Assembly (NCBI GenBank): GCA_045639845.1
Contig: JAZUDW010000063.1
Span: forward strand, 1-33,479
DNA length: 33,479 bases
Source of the DNA: Colimorpha sp045639845
Lineage (GTDB): Bacteria; Bacteroidota; Bacteroidia; Bacteroidales; P3
Reading direction: 5' to 3'
A model generated the notes under the pieces. That model was not told the DNA's origin. It did not search any database and saw only the letters and a program-made list of their open reading frames with translations. The position numbers were made by a program, and so were the translations under genes. Shown here in pieces: positions 1-8,316 of the stretch; within the stretch, counting starts at the first letter, position 1; each line of letters opens with the position of its first letter.

Positions 1-401
1 CCTTGGCTCACAGAACGACATGGCTACGATCCGACTTCAAGGTGCGGGCCCAGATGCACCACCGCTGCTACTATCACGACACGGTGTTTTTCGGAGAGTG
101 GAGCGACACCGTGGGATTCACCGTGCCTACTAACGAGCCCGTGGGAATAGACCCGACGGGAAGCCCCGATGGCGAGGTGCTGCTGCGACCCAACCCCGTA
201 CACAGTCTGCTGACGGTGGAGCATCCATCGATGGAGCAGGCGGTGATCGAGGTGTTCAACACATCGGGTCTGTGCGTGATGAAGGTATCGGTCCGCGAGT
301 GTGAGACCGTGCTGGATGTAAGCACACTGCCCAAGGGCTCCTATCTGCTCCGCCTGTACTCCGGCGGGCACATGGCGACCCGCACCTTTGTGGTGGAGTG
401 A
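1..401 (+). CDS. Partial secreted protein, C-terminus with T9SS type A sorting domain
   Basis: The reading frame is open from the left edge and stops with TGA at 399-401, so only the last ~132 residues of a longer gene are present. The first ~45 visible residues (ending around GEWSDTVGFTVP) read like the end of a fibronectin-III or similar beta-sandwich domain. The last ~75 residues fit the Por secretion tail: a PNPV motif, an alternating beta pattern, LPKGSYLLRLYSG, and a terminal RTFVVE strand. Such tails direct cargo through the outer membrane by the type IX system, where they are cleaved and the protein is often anchored to A-LPS. Codons look richer in G/C at third positions than in the secreted-protein gene starting at 3104. 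The N-terminal function cannot be seen. Confidence 0.85.
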   Translation, partial: LAHRTTWLRSDFKVRAQMHHRCYYHDTVFFGEWSDTVGFTVPTNEPVGIDPTGSPDGEVLLRPNPVHSLLTVEHPSMEQAVIEVFNTSGLCVMKVSVRECETVLDVSTLPKGSYLLRLYSGGHMATRTFVVE

Positions 402-484
402 TCATAAAGAAGATGGTTTGATGGAAAGAGAAAAAATTTTCTTTTCTTTGCACAGCTGTTTTTTATTAAAAATAGTCTAAAAAA

Positions 485-514
485 GTTGTAGAATAAATAT
501 TTATATTATTTTTG
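485..514 (+). promoter_or_regulatory. Bacteroidota-type promoter for rpsA
   Basis: A TATTTTTG box (507-514) matches the -7 consensus TAnnTTTG, and GTTG (485-488) lies 18 bp upstream as the -33 element. Transcription would start near 520, giving a leader of about 160 nt before the rpsA ATG. Confidence 0.6.
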
Positions 515-681
515 CATTGAGCGAGAGAACGACCACCTGCTTACCAAGATGGTGCTTCTCAATATTTTGGTGCTTTTTGAACCAAATGATGCTATTGGCA
601 AAAACATCATGATATGCTCGTTTTTATAATATGTTTAACCCGGTTAGGTAAGTAGCCAATAAAAAAAACAAAAACCCACAC
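515..681 (+). other. rpsA 5' leader
   Basis: About 160 nt lie between the predicted start and the ATG at 682. The leader contains two similar stretches, GGTGCTTCTCAATATTTTGG followed by GTGCTTTTTGAACC, and ends in an A-rich tract just before the ATG with no Shine-Dalgarno sequence. Long leaders on rpsA are autoregulated in some bacteria; here regulation is only an inference from the length. Confidence 0.35.
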
Positions 682-2475
682 ATGGATTACAAAAATGTGA
701 AACCGTTAGAGGATTTCGATTGGAGTGCTATCGATAATTCTGCTGTTAAGTCCAACCAAAGCGAGATCGACAAAGTATCTGCTTCTTACGATCAGACCTT
801 CAACCAGCTTACCGAAAACGAGGTGATAGAAGGTGTTATCGTTTCTGTTAACGACCGCGAGGCTGTTGTTAATATCGGATTCAAGTCTGACGGTGTCATC
901 CCCGCCTCTGAACTTCGTTACAACCCTGATCTGAAGGCTGGTGACAAAATCGAGGTTTACGTTGAAAGTCAGGAAGACTCCAACGGTCAGATCCTCCTCT
1001 CTCACAAGAAAGCTCGCGTGCTCAAATCTTGGGAGCGCGTTAACCAAGCTTTCGAAAACGAAGAAGTTATTACCGGTTATGTTAAGAGCCGCACCAAAGG
1101 TGGTCTTATCGTTACCGTATTCGACAACATCGAGGCCTTCCTTCCTGGTTCGCAAATCGATGTTAAACCTATTCGTGACTATGATGTATTCGTTGACAAG
1201 AACATGGAGTTCAAGGTTGTTAAGATCAACCACGAATACAAGAATGTTGTAGTTTCTCATAAGGCTCTCATCGAGGACGAAATCGAGGCTCAGAAGGCTG
1301 AGATTATGTCGCACCTTGAGAAGGGTCAGGTTCTCGAAGGCGTGGTTAAGAACATCGTTAGCTACGGCGTATTCGTTGACCTTGGCGGTGTGGACGGTCT
1401 TATCCACATCACCGATCTCTCTTGGGGTCGCATCTCTCATCCCGAAGAGATCGTTCACCTTGACGAGAAGATCAAAGTCGTTATCATGGGCTTCGACGAG
1501 GCTAAACATCGTATCGCCCTTGGTCTCAAACAACTCACTCCTCATCCTTGGGATGCCCTCGATGCTAGCATCAAAGAAGGCGACCGCGTGAAAGGTAAAG
1601 TAGTCGTTATTGCTGACTATGGTGCTTTCGTAGAGGTTGTTCCCGGTGTTGAAGGCCTTATCCACGTTAGCGAGATGAGCTGGAGCCAGCATCTCCGTAG
1701 CGCTCAGGACTTCCTGAAAGTTGGCGACGAGGTAGAGGCTGTTGTTCTTACCCTCAACCGCGAAGAACGCAAAATGTCGCTCGGTATCAAGCAGCTTATG
1801 CCCGATCCTTGGTTGTCTATCGCCGAGAAATATCCCGTTGGCAGCAAGCACACTGCTACCGTTCGTAACTTCACCAACTTCGGTATCTTCGTTGAACTCG
1901 AAGAAGGCGTTGACGGTCTGATCCACATCAGCGACCTCAGCTGGGGCAAGAAAATCAAACACCCCGCTGAATTCACCAAGACTGGCGAGAAGATCGAGGT
2001 GGTTGTTCTCGAAGTAGATGCTGAAAACCGTCGTCTCTCCCTCGGTCACAAACAGCTCGAGGAGAATCCTTGGGATACCTATGCTGACCTCTTCGCTGTA
2101 GGTACCGTTCATCAGGGCACCATCACCGCTATCAACGATAAGGGTGCTACCGTGGCTCTGCCTTACGGCGTGGAAGGTTTCGCTCCTATGCGTCACCTCG
2201 AGAAAGCCGACAAGAGCAAAGCTCGCATGGACGAGACTCTCGAATTCAAGGTGATCGAGTTCTCCAAAGAGAACAAGAAAATCATCGTTAGCCACACCCG
2301 CGTTCACAAAGAGGATGCTGCCGACATGCCCGTTGAGAACGAAGAGGCTAAGAGAGAACGCGCTGCTAAGAAGGCTGTGAAGAGAGTAAGCGAAACTCTC
2401 GAGAAGACTACCCTTGGCGACCTCGACGTTCTGGCTAACCTGAAAGAGGAAATCGAAAAACAAGGCAATAACTAA
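682..2475 (+). CDS. rpsA: 30S ribosomal protein S1
   Basis: A 597-residue protein with six S1 (OB-fold) RNA-binding repeats starting near residues 47, 126, 213, 298, 385 and 472. Repeats 3 to 5 carry the strongest signatures (GVFVDLGGVDGLIHITDLSWG and close variants), while repeats 1, 2 and 6 are more divergent, as is usual for S1. The protein binds mRNA and helps load it on the 30S subunit; in Bacteroidota, where Shine-Dalgarno sequences are weak, S1 is thought to matter more. The C-terminal ~60 residues are charged and lysine/glutamate-rich. The codon pattern (GTT, GAC, AAG, CTC) is that of a highly expressed gene. It has its own promoter and terminator, so it is probably monocistronic. Confidence 0.97.
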   Translation: MDYKNVKPLEDFDWSAIDNSAVKSNQSEIDKVSASYDQTFNQLTENEVIEGVIVSVNDREAVVNIGFKSDGVIPASELRYNPDLKAGDKIEVYVESQEDSNGQILLSHKKARVLKSWERVNQAFENEEVITGYVKSRTKGGLIVTVFDNIEAFLPGSQIDVKPIRDYDVFVDKNMEFKVVKINHEYKNVVVSHKALIEDEIEAQKAEIMSHLEKGQVLEGVVKNIVSYGVFVDLGGVDGLIHITDLSWGRISHPEEIVHLDEKIKVVIMGFDEAKHRIALGLKQLTPHPWDALDASIKEGDRVKGKVVVIADYGAFVEVVPGVEGLIHVSEMSWSQHLRSAQDFLKVGDEVEAVVLTLNREERKMSLGIKQLMPDPWLSIAEKYPVGSKHTATVRNFTNFGIFVELEEGVDGLIHISDLSWGKKIKHPAEFTKTGEKIEVVVLEVDAENRRLSLGHKQLEENPWDTYADLFAVGTVHQGTITAINDKGATVALPYGVEGFAPMRHLEKADKSKARMDETLEFKVIEFSKENKKIIVSHTRVHKEDAADMPVENEEAKRERAAKKAVKRVSETLEKTTLGDLDVLANLKEEIEKQGNN

Positions 2476-2492
2476 TATGTAGCCTATCCTTA

Positions 2493-2593
2493 GGACGGTG
2501 ACCTATCGCCGATGATGGTCGCCGTCCCTCGTGATTCGATTTTTTTTCTGGGCAGCATGCTCTGCCTGTTGCCTCAAACCTTTGTGGTTTGAG
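2493..2593 (+). ncRNA. Structured rpsA 3' region: three stem-loops before the terminator
   Basis: Three consecutive inverted repeats lie between the rpsA stop and the final terminator. The first is an 11-bp stem with one G-U pair (2493-2503 with 2517-2527), followed 12 nt later by a T8 run (2540-2547). The second is GGCAG/CTGCC (2551-2566). The third is a perfect 8-bp stem, CTCAAACC/GGTTTGAG, with a 5-nt loop (2573-2593). This could be a structured 3' UTR, a processed small RNA, or a tandem terminator. No known RNA family was recognised. Confidence 0.4.
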
Positions 2594-2602
2594 TATATTG
2601 CC

Positions 2603-2649
2603 AAAGGAGTCTCCTGTCCCGATATGTTTGATTGGGAGACTCCTTTTTT
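2603..2649 (+). terminator. Intrinsic terminator after rpsA
   Basis: A perfect 12-bp stem, AAAGGAGTCTCC (2603-2614) with GGAGACTCCTTT (2635-2646), is followed by a T run to 2649. Confidence 0.85.
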
Positions 2650-3103
2650 ATAAACTGTTTGAATGTTGTTGATATTGTTTATTGACCAGAGAGACGAGTT
2701 GTTTTTGCTGTACTGAATGCACTATGGAACTCCGGTGTGACTGAAGGGTTGTGTGGGGAAAAAGCACAGTTTATATGGCATGAGTAAATGATTGAAGAAA
2801 AATTCAAAATAGTTTTTTGATTAATACTGGTTTCTGTAGCCTTTCTTTGAGTGGATTGGCGGGGCGCGAGCCAGTACTTTTTATTGCATCAACCAATAAA
2901 TATCGAAAATATAGTTTGTTATTATATAATAATACGTCGGTTGAGAATACAGTAGTGTTGCGAAAGTAGAGAAAAAAACTATTTTCTTGAGGCAACAAAA
3001 ATATATAAGAAAGGCTCTATAACGTGATCGCCTACAGGATCCCGTAGGGTCTTTTTGATGTATCGATAAGAATCTGTAGTAAAAAATAAAAAAACTCAAT
3101 ATT
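2650..3103. other. Non-coding stretch before the PKD/gliding-type gene
   Basis: No convincing gene is present. The stretch is AT-rich and contains a long-loop inverted repeat, TACTGG (near 2825) with CCAGTA (near 2870), followed by a T-rich tract, and a short hairpin CCTAC/GTAGG at 3031-3048 followed by a T5 run. Either could act as a leader structure for the gene at 3104, but both are weak. Confidence 0.3.
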
Positions 3104-5950
3104 ATGAAGAAACACATTCTTGCTCTCCTTGCATTGGTCCTTTCTGCTGTAGTGGCTATGGCTCAGGATGGTAGTGCCTGCATGGGTTGGCACAATCCTA
3201 CCAACTTCACTATGACGGGTGGTAATGCCTTCACCCAATGGTCGGGTTGGATCGGTACCAAACCTAATACGGCCAGTTCTCCAACGATAGGTGTGCCGTG
3301 GCTGAGTAGTGCTACCACGGTGTCGGCTGCCGATTTGTCGTCGCAAACCTTCTCGGGTGGTTGCACCTATGGTTCGCAGATGCAGAACTCCCAAACGCAG
3401 ACTCTTTCTGTCGATATCAATGGTCAGGCTGACTATTTGAAACGTTTTGTCATCAAAGGACCGGGTATCGACCCTGAGACTGCTGGCGGCCTCTCTTATC
3501 TGCCTCCCGATACAAGCTATCACACCTCTGTGCGTCTGGGTAATTATTGTGGCCAAACTCAGGCCGAGGCTTTGGCATTCCAATTTCGCGTAACGCCTCA
3601 GAATGCGTTGTTCACTTTGTGGTTTGCTATGTCGTTGCAGAATGGCCAGCACAGTGCAGCCGCCAATCCTGAATGTGCTATCTTCGTAGAGCGATTGGTA
3701 AATGGCTCGTGGCAGCGTGTGGGCAACGATACGCTGTGCCGTATTCAGCCTACGCCTATTTCCGGAGCTCCAACAACGGCACCTTTCTTTGTTGGTTATA
3801 AATCTGGGCAGACTACTTATGCGGGAACCACAAATAATACCGCTACTAACAGTGCCAATGTGTATCTTCCATGGACCCAGGTTGTGATGAACCTCTATAA
3901 GTATCTGAACGAGACCATGCGTATTGTGTTTGCCGCTGGCGACTGTGCGCAAACTCAGCATTATTCCATTGCCTATCTGGCCGGTAACTGTCAGCCCATG
4001 CTTCTGAATGCCAATGGCTGTGCCGCTGGCGCCAGCGATGCAGTGGGTACGGTCGATGCTCCTCAGGGTATGCTCGAATACCGTTGGTATCGCAGCAATA
4101 TACCTGGTGGTATTTGTGCTGGTGAGGAGCGCAACAACACTGCCAACTGGTTGCGTATTCAGGATGGTACCGGCCAGAATGTAGATACTTGCCAGCTGGG
4201 TGTGTTGCTCGAACACTTCATAGACCGTGAACACGATACCAACGGATGTGTGTCCGTGAAATGCGAGATGCGTTCGGAAATGAATCCTGGCAAACCGGTA
4301 TGGTCCACCCTCTATACCGACGTATGTAACACCAAGCCTATCCTTTATCTCGATACCATCCAGTCGTGTCGCAACACGGTGACACTTATTGATCAGAGTC
4401 AGCCTATCTATACTATTGTGAATACCGACAATGTCGATACCAACAACACGGAGTGGAAATGGTATGAGAACTATGCTGCCGTCAATGCAGGTTTGCCTGC
4501 CGAGGTTACTCATGGTGCCCGCTCTACCCATACCTTTACCACTGCCGGTGAGCATTGGGTGAGTGTGCGTAGCCGGGCTTACGATTCTACCTGCTGGAAC
4601 GAGAAAACGGTACGTGTTCGCTCTATCGTTCCTGCTTCTCCTATGCTGACTATTGATCGTGATAATATCTGTCATGGCGACACTGTGCTCATTACCGATC
4701 GTACGAATGGTACTGTATATCGCCAGTGGCATATCTTCAATCCCAATATGGATACTACTTGGGAAGGTTCGTATATGAGAGCTTTCCAGTGGCCTTGCGA
4801 TGAGACTTCTACTATCGAGGTGAAGACTCACAATGCTATTCACTATTTGCAGGATACTAACTTCGACGGTGTGCTTGATCCCATGTATTGCGACACTATG
4901 GCTTCCGTAACCGTCCATGTGCAGCAGTTCCCTGTGCTCCAGGTGACGGGCGATACTATTGTGTGCAACGGTGAACAGTCGCAGGTTACCGTTCAGGCCG
5001 ATCAGCAAGGCTGTACCTTCGACTGGTATTCGAGCAGCGGATCGGCTCCTATCCAAGAAAACAACCCTACGCTTACCACTCGTCCTACTAGTGATGTGAG
5101 CTATTATGTGAAAGCTACTACCTCCAACGGCTGTGTGTCGTGGGATACGCTCTCGGTGTCTATTGTGAAGCCGGCTCTCTATTTCTCTACTCCCTATGAT
5201 CCTAAACCTGAAATCTGTACGGGCGATATGGTGAAGTTGTGGGGTGGTAAGGCTGCTTCCTACTCCTGGTCTTGCGATCCTCCTACCGATGCTACGTTCT
5301 GGGGTCAGGAGAACAATGATACCCTTTATGTGTCGCCTACCGAGACTACTATTTATTCGGTGGTGGGTCACGGTACCAATGGTTGTAGTGCTACTGCCTT
5401 GAGCCAGCAGATTGTGGTGCATCCTTATCCCATTATCGGTTTCAAACTTACTCCCGACTATATCGATTCTGAGAATCCTTCGGTTCAGTTCTCCGACACT
5501 TCGCTCTATAGTGCCTACTCGCTGTGGGACTTCGGCAATGGTGAGACTTCGACTGTCCGTTCGGTAGTGCATTCGTTTACCGATTTGAGTCAGGATTCCC
5601 TTCTCATCGGCCTCACTTCTTCCAATCCGTTGGGTTGCAGCCGCGACACCATGTTCTGGATTCCTATCAATGTATTCACCGTATGGTTCCCCAATGCGTT
5701 CACTCCCCGTTTGGAGACCAATGCTACCTTCGGTTGCCATACTGCTAATACGCTTGTTGATTATGAGTTGTGCATCTACGACCGCAATGGTCTGCTAGTG
5801 TTCCATACCGTCAGCCCCGATGCTGTTTGGGATGGCACCTACAAAGGCAAGTTGTGCGATCAGGGTTCGTATGTATATATAGCACGTTATCGCCGTCAGG
5901 GGCAGGAACGCTTGATGTCCCAGAAGGGTACGGTACTGGTGCTTCACTAA
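3104..5950 (+). CDS. Large secreted protein with PKD domain and gliding-motility-type C-terminal (T9SS type B) domain
   Basis: A 948-residue protein. Residues 1-21 form a signal peptide (MKKHILALLALVLSAVVAMAQ). The middle is a series of beta-sandwich, Ig-like segments rich in Cys, Thr and Asn; one PKD-like repeat lies near residues 776-850 (LWDFGNGETS, then HSFTD). The last ~95 residues begin WFPNAFTPRLETN and include VFHTVSPDAVWDGTYKG and a terminal strand RLMSQKGTVLVLH. These are the hallmarks of the gliding motility-associated C-terminal domain, which routes proteins through the type IX system. It probably acts at the cell surface in adhesion or matrix formation; the ligand is unknown. The stop overlaps the 3' end of a small opposite-strand ORF by four bases. 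A long antisense frame runs through it and is treated as a shadow. Confidence 0.9.
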   Translation: MKKHILALLALVLSAVVAMAQDGSACMGWHNPTNFTMTGGNAFTQWSGWIGTKPNTASSPTIGVPWLSSATTVSAADLSSQTFSGGCTYGSQMQNSQTQTLSVDINGQADYLKRFVIKGPGIDPETAGGLSYLPPDTSYHTSVRLGNYCGQTQAEALAFQFRVTPQNALFTLWFAMSLQNGQHSAAANPECAIFVERLVNGSWQRVGNDTLCRIQPTPISGAPTTAPFFVGYKSGQTTYAGTTNNTATNSANVYLPWTQVVMNLYKYLNETMRIVFAAGDCAQTQHYSIAYLAGNCQPMLLNANGCAAGASDAVGTVDAPQGMLEYRWYRSNIPGGICAGEERNNTANWLRIQDGTGQNVDTCQLGVLLEHFIDREHDTNGCVSVKCEMRSEMNPGKPVWSTLYTDVCNTKPILYLDTIQSCRNTVTLIDQSQPIYTIVNTDNVDTNNTEWKWYENYAAVNAGLPAEVTHGARSTHTFTTAGEHWVSVRSRAYDSTCWNEKTVRVRSIVPASPMLTIDRDNICHGDTVLITDRTNGTVYRQWHIFNPNMDTTWEGSYMRAFQWPCDETSTIEVKTHNAIHYLQDTNFDGVLDPMYCDTMASVTVHVQQFPVLQVTGDTIVCNGEQSQVTVQADQQGCTFDWYSSSGSAPIQENNPTLTTRPTSDVSYYVKATTSNGCVSWDTLSVSIVKPALYFSTPYDPKPEICTGDMVKLWGGKAASYSWSCDPPTDATFWGQENNDTLYVSPTETTIYSVVGHGTNGCSATALSQQIVVHPYPIIGFKLTPDYIDSENPSVQFSDTSLYSAYSLWDFGNGETSTVRSVVHSFTDLSQDSLLIGLTSSNPLGCSRDTMFWIPINVFTVWFPNAFTPRLETNATFGCHTANTLVDYELCIYDRNGLLVFHTVSPDAVWDGTYKGKLCDQGSYVYIARYRRQGQERLMSQKGTVLVLH

Positions 5951-6165
5951 TCAAACTTGATAGTTAGACCTCTTCTGGTGAGGTCTCGAATGGCGACTTC
6001 TGCAGGGCTTGGTGCTTTGCGGGAGTCGCTTTTCAATCGAAGCAATAGTTCAACGCCATTGTTGTAAGGAAAATTGCGCCAGGATTCATTGTAGGCTTGA
6101 GGGCTATATGGCGATGACACGATAGGATGAGAGACATTGTGTCCCCTATTGTTGATAATATACAT
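5947..6165 (-). CDS. Small conserved-looking protein of unknown function (72 aa)
   Basis: The frame opens with ATG at 6165 (preceded by AT-rich ATTAAA) and stops with TAG at 5947-5949. The protein starts MYIINNRGHNVSHPIVSSPY and ends DLTRRGLTIKFD, with a balanced, soluble-protein composition (YNESWRNFPYNNGVELLLRL, then charged residues). This differs from the His/Gln/Leu-rich shadows that continue the same frame through recQ. It fills the gap between the gene at 3104 and recQ almost exactly, ending inside the former's stop codon and starting 21 bp from the recQ ATG on the opposite strand. I do not recognise the family, and it could be a chance ORF. Confidence 0.5.
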   Translation of the reverse strand: MYIINNRGHNVSHPIVSSPYSPQAYNESWRNFPYNNGVELLLRLKSDSRKAPSPAEVAIRDLTRRGLTIKFD

Positions 6166-6186
6166 TTTAATCATTAGATTTAAGGT

Positions 6187-8094
6187 ATGACGATCTACGA
6201 AGCATTGCTGCATTATTGGGGCTACACCTCTTTCCGCCCTATGCAGGAAGATATTATTCGGTCGGTGATAGAGGGCAAGGACACTTTGGCTCTGCTGCCT
6301 ACGGGTGGCGGAAAGTCGTTGTGCTATCAGGTGCCTGCTTTGGTGAGCGAGGGTACCTGTCTTGTGGTGTCCCCTCTGGTGGCGCTGATGAAGGATCAGG
6401 TGATGAGTCTTCGTAGTAAGGGCGTGAAGGCTGAGTTTCTGGTGGGTGGAATGAACCGTTACGAGATCGATGTGGTGCTCAATAATTGTGTGTGGGGCAA
6501 TGTAAAACTGCTCTATGTGTCGCCTGAGCGCCTGCAGTCCCGTCAGTTTATAGAGCACTATAAGCAGATGCGTCTTAGCCTCATAGCCGTCGATGAGGCT
6601 CATTGTATCTCTCAGTGGGGATACGATTTTCGCCCTCCCTATCGCCAGATTGCCGATATCCGTCAGTTTCATCCTCGTGTCCCTGTGGTGGCGCTTACGG
6701 CTTCGGCTACTCCCGAGGTGGCTCGCGATATTCGTGAACAGCTGCTTTTCGGGGCGGATTCCAATACCTTCACGCAGTCGTTTGTACGCCCCAATATCAA
6801 TTTCTTGTTCTACAAAGAAGCCAACAAGATGGCTCGATTGTTGCAGATCGTAAAAGGTGTGGGCGGTTGCGGCATTGTGTATGTGCGCAATAGGAGAATG
6901 ACGGTCGAGGTGGCCCGTATGTTGACGGCCCAGGGGGTGTCGGCTACCTATTATCATGCAGGCCTCAGTCAGCGTGAACGCGATCAGCGACAGCAGCTGT
7001 GGCTGCAGTCTCAGCAAGGCGTGATGGTGGCCACCAATGCCTTTGGTATGGGTATCGATAGGGGCGACGTACGCCTTGTCGTGCATCTCGACGTCCCTTC
7101 GTCGATAGAGGCCTACTACCAGGAGGCGGGTCGTGCTGGTCGCGATGGGCAGAAGGCCTATGCTGTGCTGCTCTACGACGACAACGATTTGGATTCGATG
7201 GATAGGAGCGTGGAGTTGGAGTACCCTACACCGACTATGATCAAGAATGTGTATCGTGCTGTCTGCAATTTCTACCAGATTCCAGTGGGCGCGGGGTGCG
7301 ATGAGCAGTTCGATTTTGATCTGGAATCGTTCTGTCGCACCTATGGTTTCAATCCTGTGTTGGCGTACAATGCTTTCCGTTTTTTGGAGCGTGTGGGACT
7401 GGCTTCGTTGCCCGAACGAAACAATCTGTATTCCCGTCTCTTTATCCCAATGGGGAAAGATGATGTGTATCGTTTTCAGGTAGAGAATCGCAAACTGGGC
7501 GATATCCTCACGGGCTTGTTGCGCATGTATGGCGGACTCTTTACGGATTTCACCGATATCGATGAGGTGCAGGTGGCGCGACGTCTCAAAGTGGGAGAGA
7601 ATGTGGTGCACAAAGCATTGGTACAGATGGACAAGATGGACGTGGTGGCTTATCGCCCCAAGGCTACAAAACCACAGGTGTTGTTCCTTTCGGCCAGGGT
7701 GGATGTGGATGCTCTGCATTTCAACGACGAAGAGTATCGATACATGAAGGCCTTGGCCCAGCAAAGGGTAGCGGCTATGAAGCGCATGGTGATGAGCGAC
7801 GACCGGTGTCGCAGTGTGCAGATGATGCAGTACTTCTGTGAGTCGCAGGCTCTTCCTTGTGGCGTATGCGATGTGTGCCGTAAGGAGAAGACAAAGGGTG
7901 CATCGGTGGTAGAGCCTTCGTTGCGCGAAGCGTTGCTCGATCTGTTGGAACGCTATCCCCATACCGCTATCGATAAGATTGCTGCCGAGCTTCATCAGTT
8001 TGATGCACGTAGGGTCTCCGACTTGTTGCGGCAACTTATGGACGAAGGTCTCGTTTGTCAGAACGACGATTTTACACTCTCTCTTCTCCGTTGA
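6187..8094 (+). CDS. recQ: ATP-dependent DNA helicase, RecQ family
   Basis: A 635-residue SF2 helicase that unwinds DNA 3' to 5' during recombination and repair. A RecQ-type Q motif region (WGYTSFRPMQ, 11-20) is followed by Walker A TGGGKS (39-44), DEAH with the RecQ continuation CISQWGYDFR (136-149), and motif VI QEAGRAGRDG (312-321). The RQC zinc-binding cysteines are at about 541, 558, 561 and 564 (PCGVCDVC). After the zinc site only a short winged-helix-like tail (HTAIDKIAAELHQFDARRVS) remains, so a canonical HRDC domain appears to be missing. That matches the shorter RecQ form found in many Bacteroidota. The ATG at 6187 gives the correct N-terminus. Neighbours are not repair genes apart from the ExoVII-like protein downstream. 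Confidence 0.95.
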   Translation: MTIYEALLHYWGYTSFRPMQEDIIRSVIEGKDTLALLPTGGGKSLCYQVPALVSEGTCLVVSPLVALMKDQVMSLRSKGVKAEFLVGGMNRYEIDVVLNNCVWGNVKLLYVSPERLQSRQFIEHYKQMRLSLIAVDEAHCISQWGYDFRPPYRQIADIRQFHPRVPVVALTASATPEVARDIREQLLFGADSNTFTQSFVRPNINFLFYKEANKMARLLQIVKGVGGCGIVYVRNRRMTVEVARMLTAQGVSATYYHAGLSQRERDQRQQLWLQSQQGVMVATNAFGMGIDRGDVRLVVHLDVPSSIEAYYQEAGRAGRDGQKAYAVLLYDDNDLDSMDRSVELEYPTPTMIKNVYRAVCNFYQIPVGAGCDEQFDFDLESFCRTYGFNPVLAYNAFRFLERVGLASLPERNNLYSRLFIPMGKDDVYRFQVENRKLGDILTGLLRMYGGLFTDFTDIDEVQVARRLKVGENVVHKALVQMDKMDVVAYRPKATKPQVLFLSARVDVDALHFNDEEYRYMKALAQQRVAAMKRMVMSDDRCRSVQMMQYFCESQALPCGVCDVCRKEKTKGASVVEPSLREALLDLLERYPHTAIDKIAAELHQFDARRVSDLLRQLMDEGLVCQNDDFTLSLLR

Positions 8095-8316
8095 GGTTGT
8101 GTAGTATGGTGTGGCAGGGTGGAGTTGAATCAGTAGCCGAACAAAGGTGGCCTTGTTGAGTGGCCACAAGTGACAATATTTCTTTGCCTATGCAATAATA
8201 GTTCTGTTTTTCCGTATCATTATTAATGAAAGAACTCAATGGCCGCAGTATAAGGCGTCGGTCTCTGTGGCTTGCGAATGTCTTTGTGTTGGTGTTTATT
8301 AATTATTATTGTTGAC

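Noticed and set aside
706..2463. 585-residue ORF antisense to rpsA
   Set aside because: The plus-strand frame is unmistakable S1; the antisense frame is a by-product of the biased codons of a highly expressed gene.
3032..5740. 902-residue minus-strand ORF opposite the PKD protein
   Set aside because: It is rich in His/Arg/Ile/Thr, has no signal or domain pattern, and mirrors a plus-strand gene with a signal peptide and recognised C-terminus. It is a codon-bias shadow.
6166..8169. Upstream part of the 740-residue minus-strand frame over recQ
   Set aside because: Composition is shadow-like (His/Gln/Leu-rich). Only the last 72 codons, after the ATG at 6165 and outside recQ, look protein-like.
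8140..8175. Terminator after recQ (GTGGCC/GGCCAC hairpin)
   Set aside because: The stem is only six pairs with no T run, so it was not annotated.
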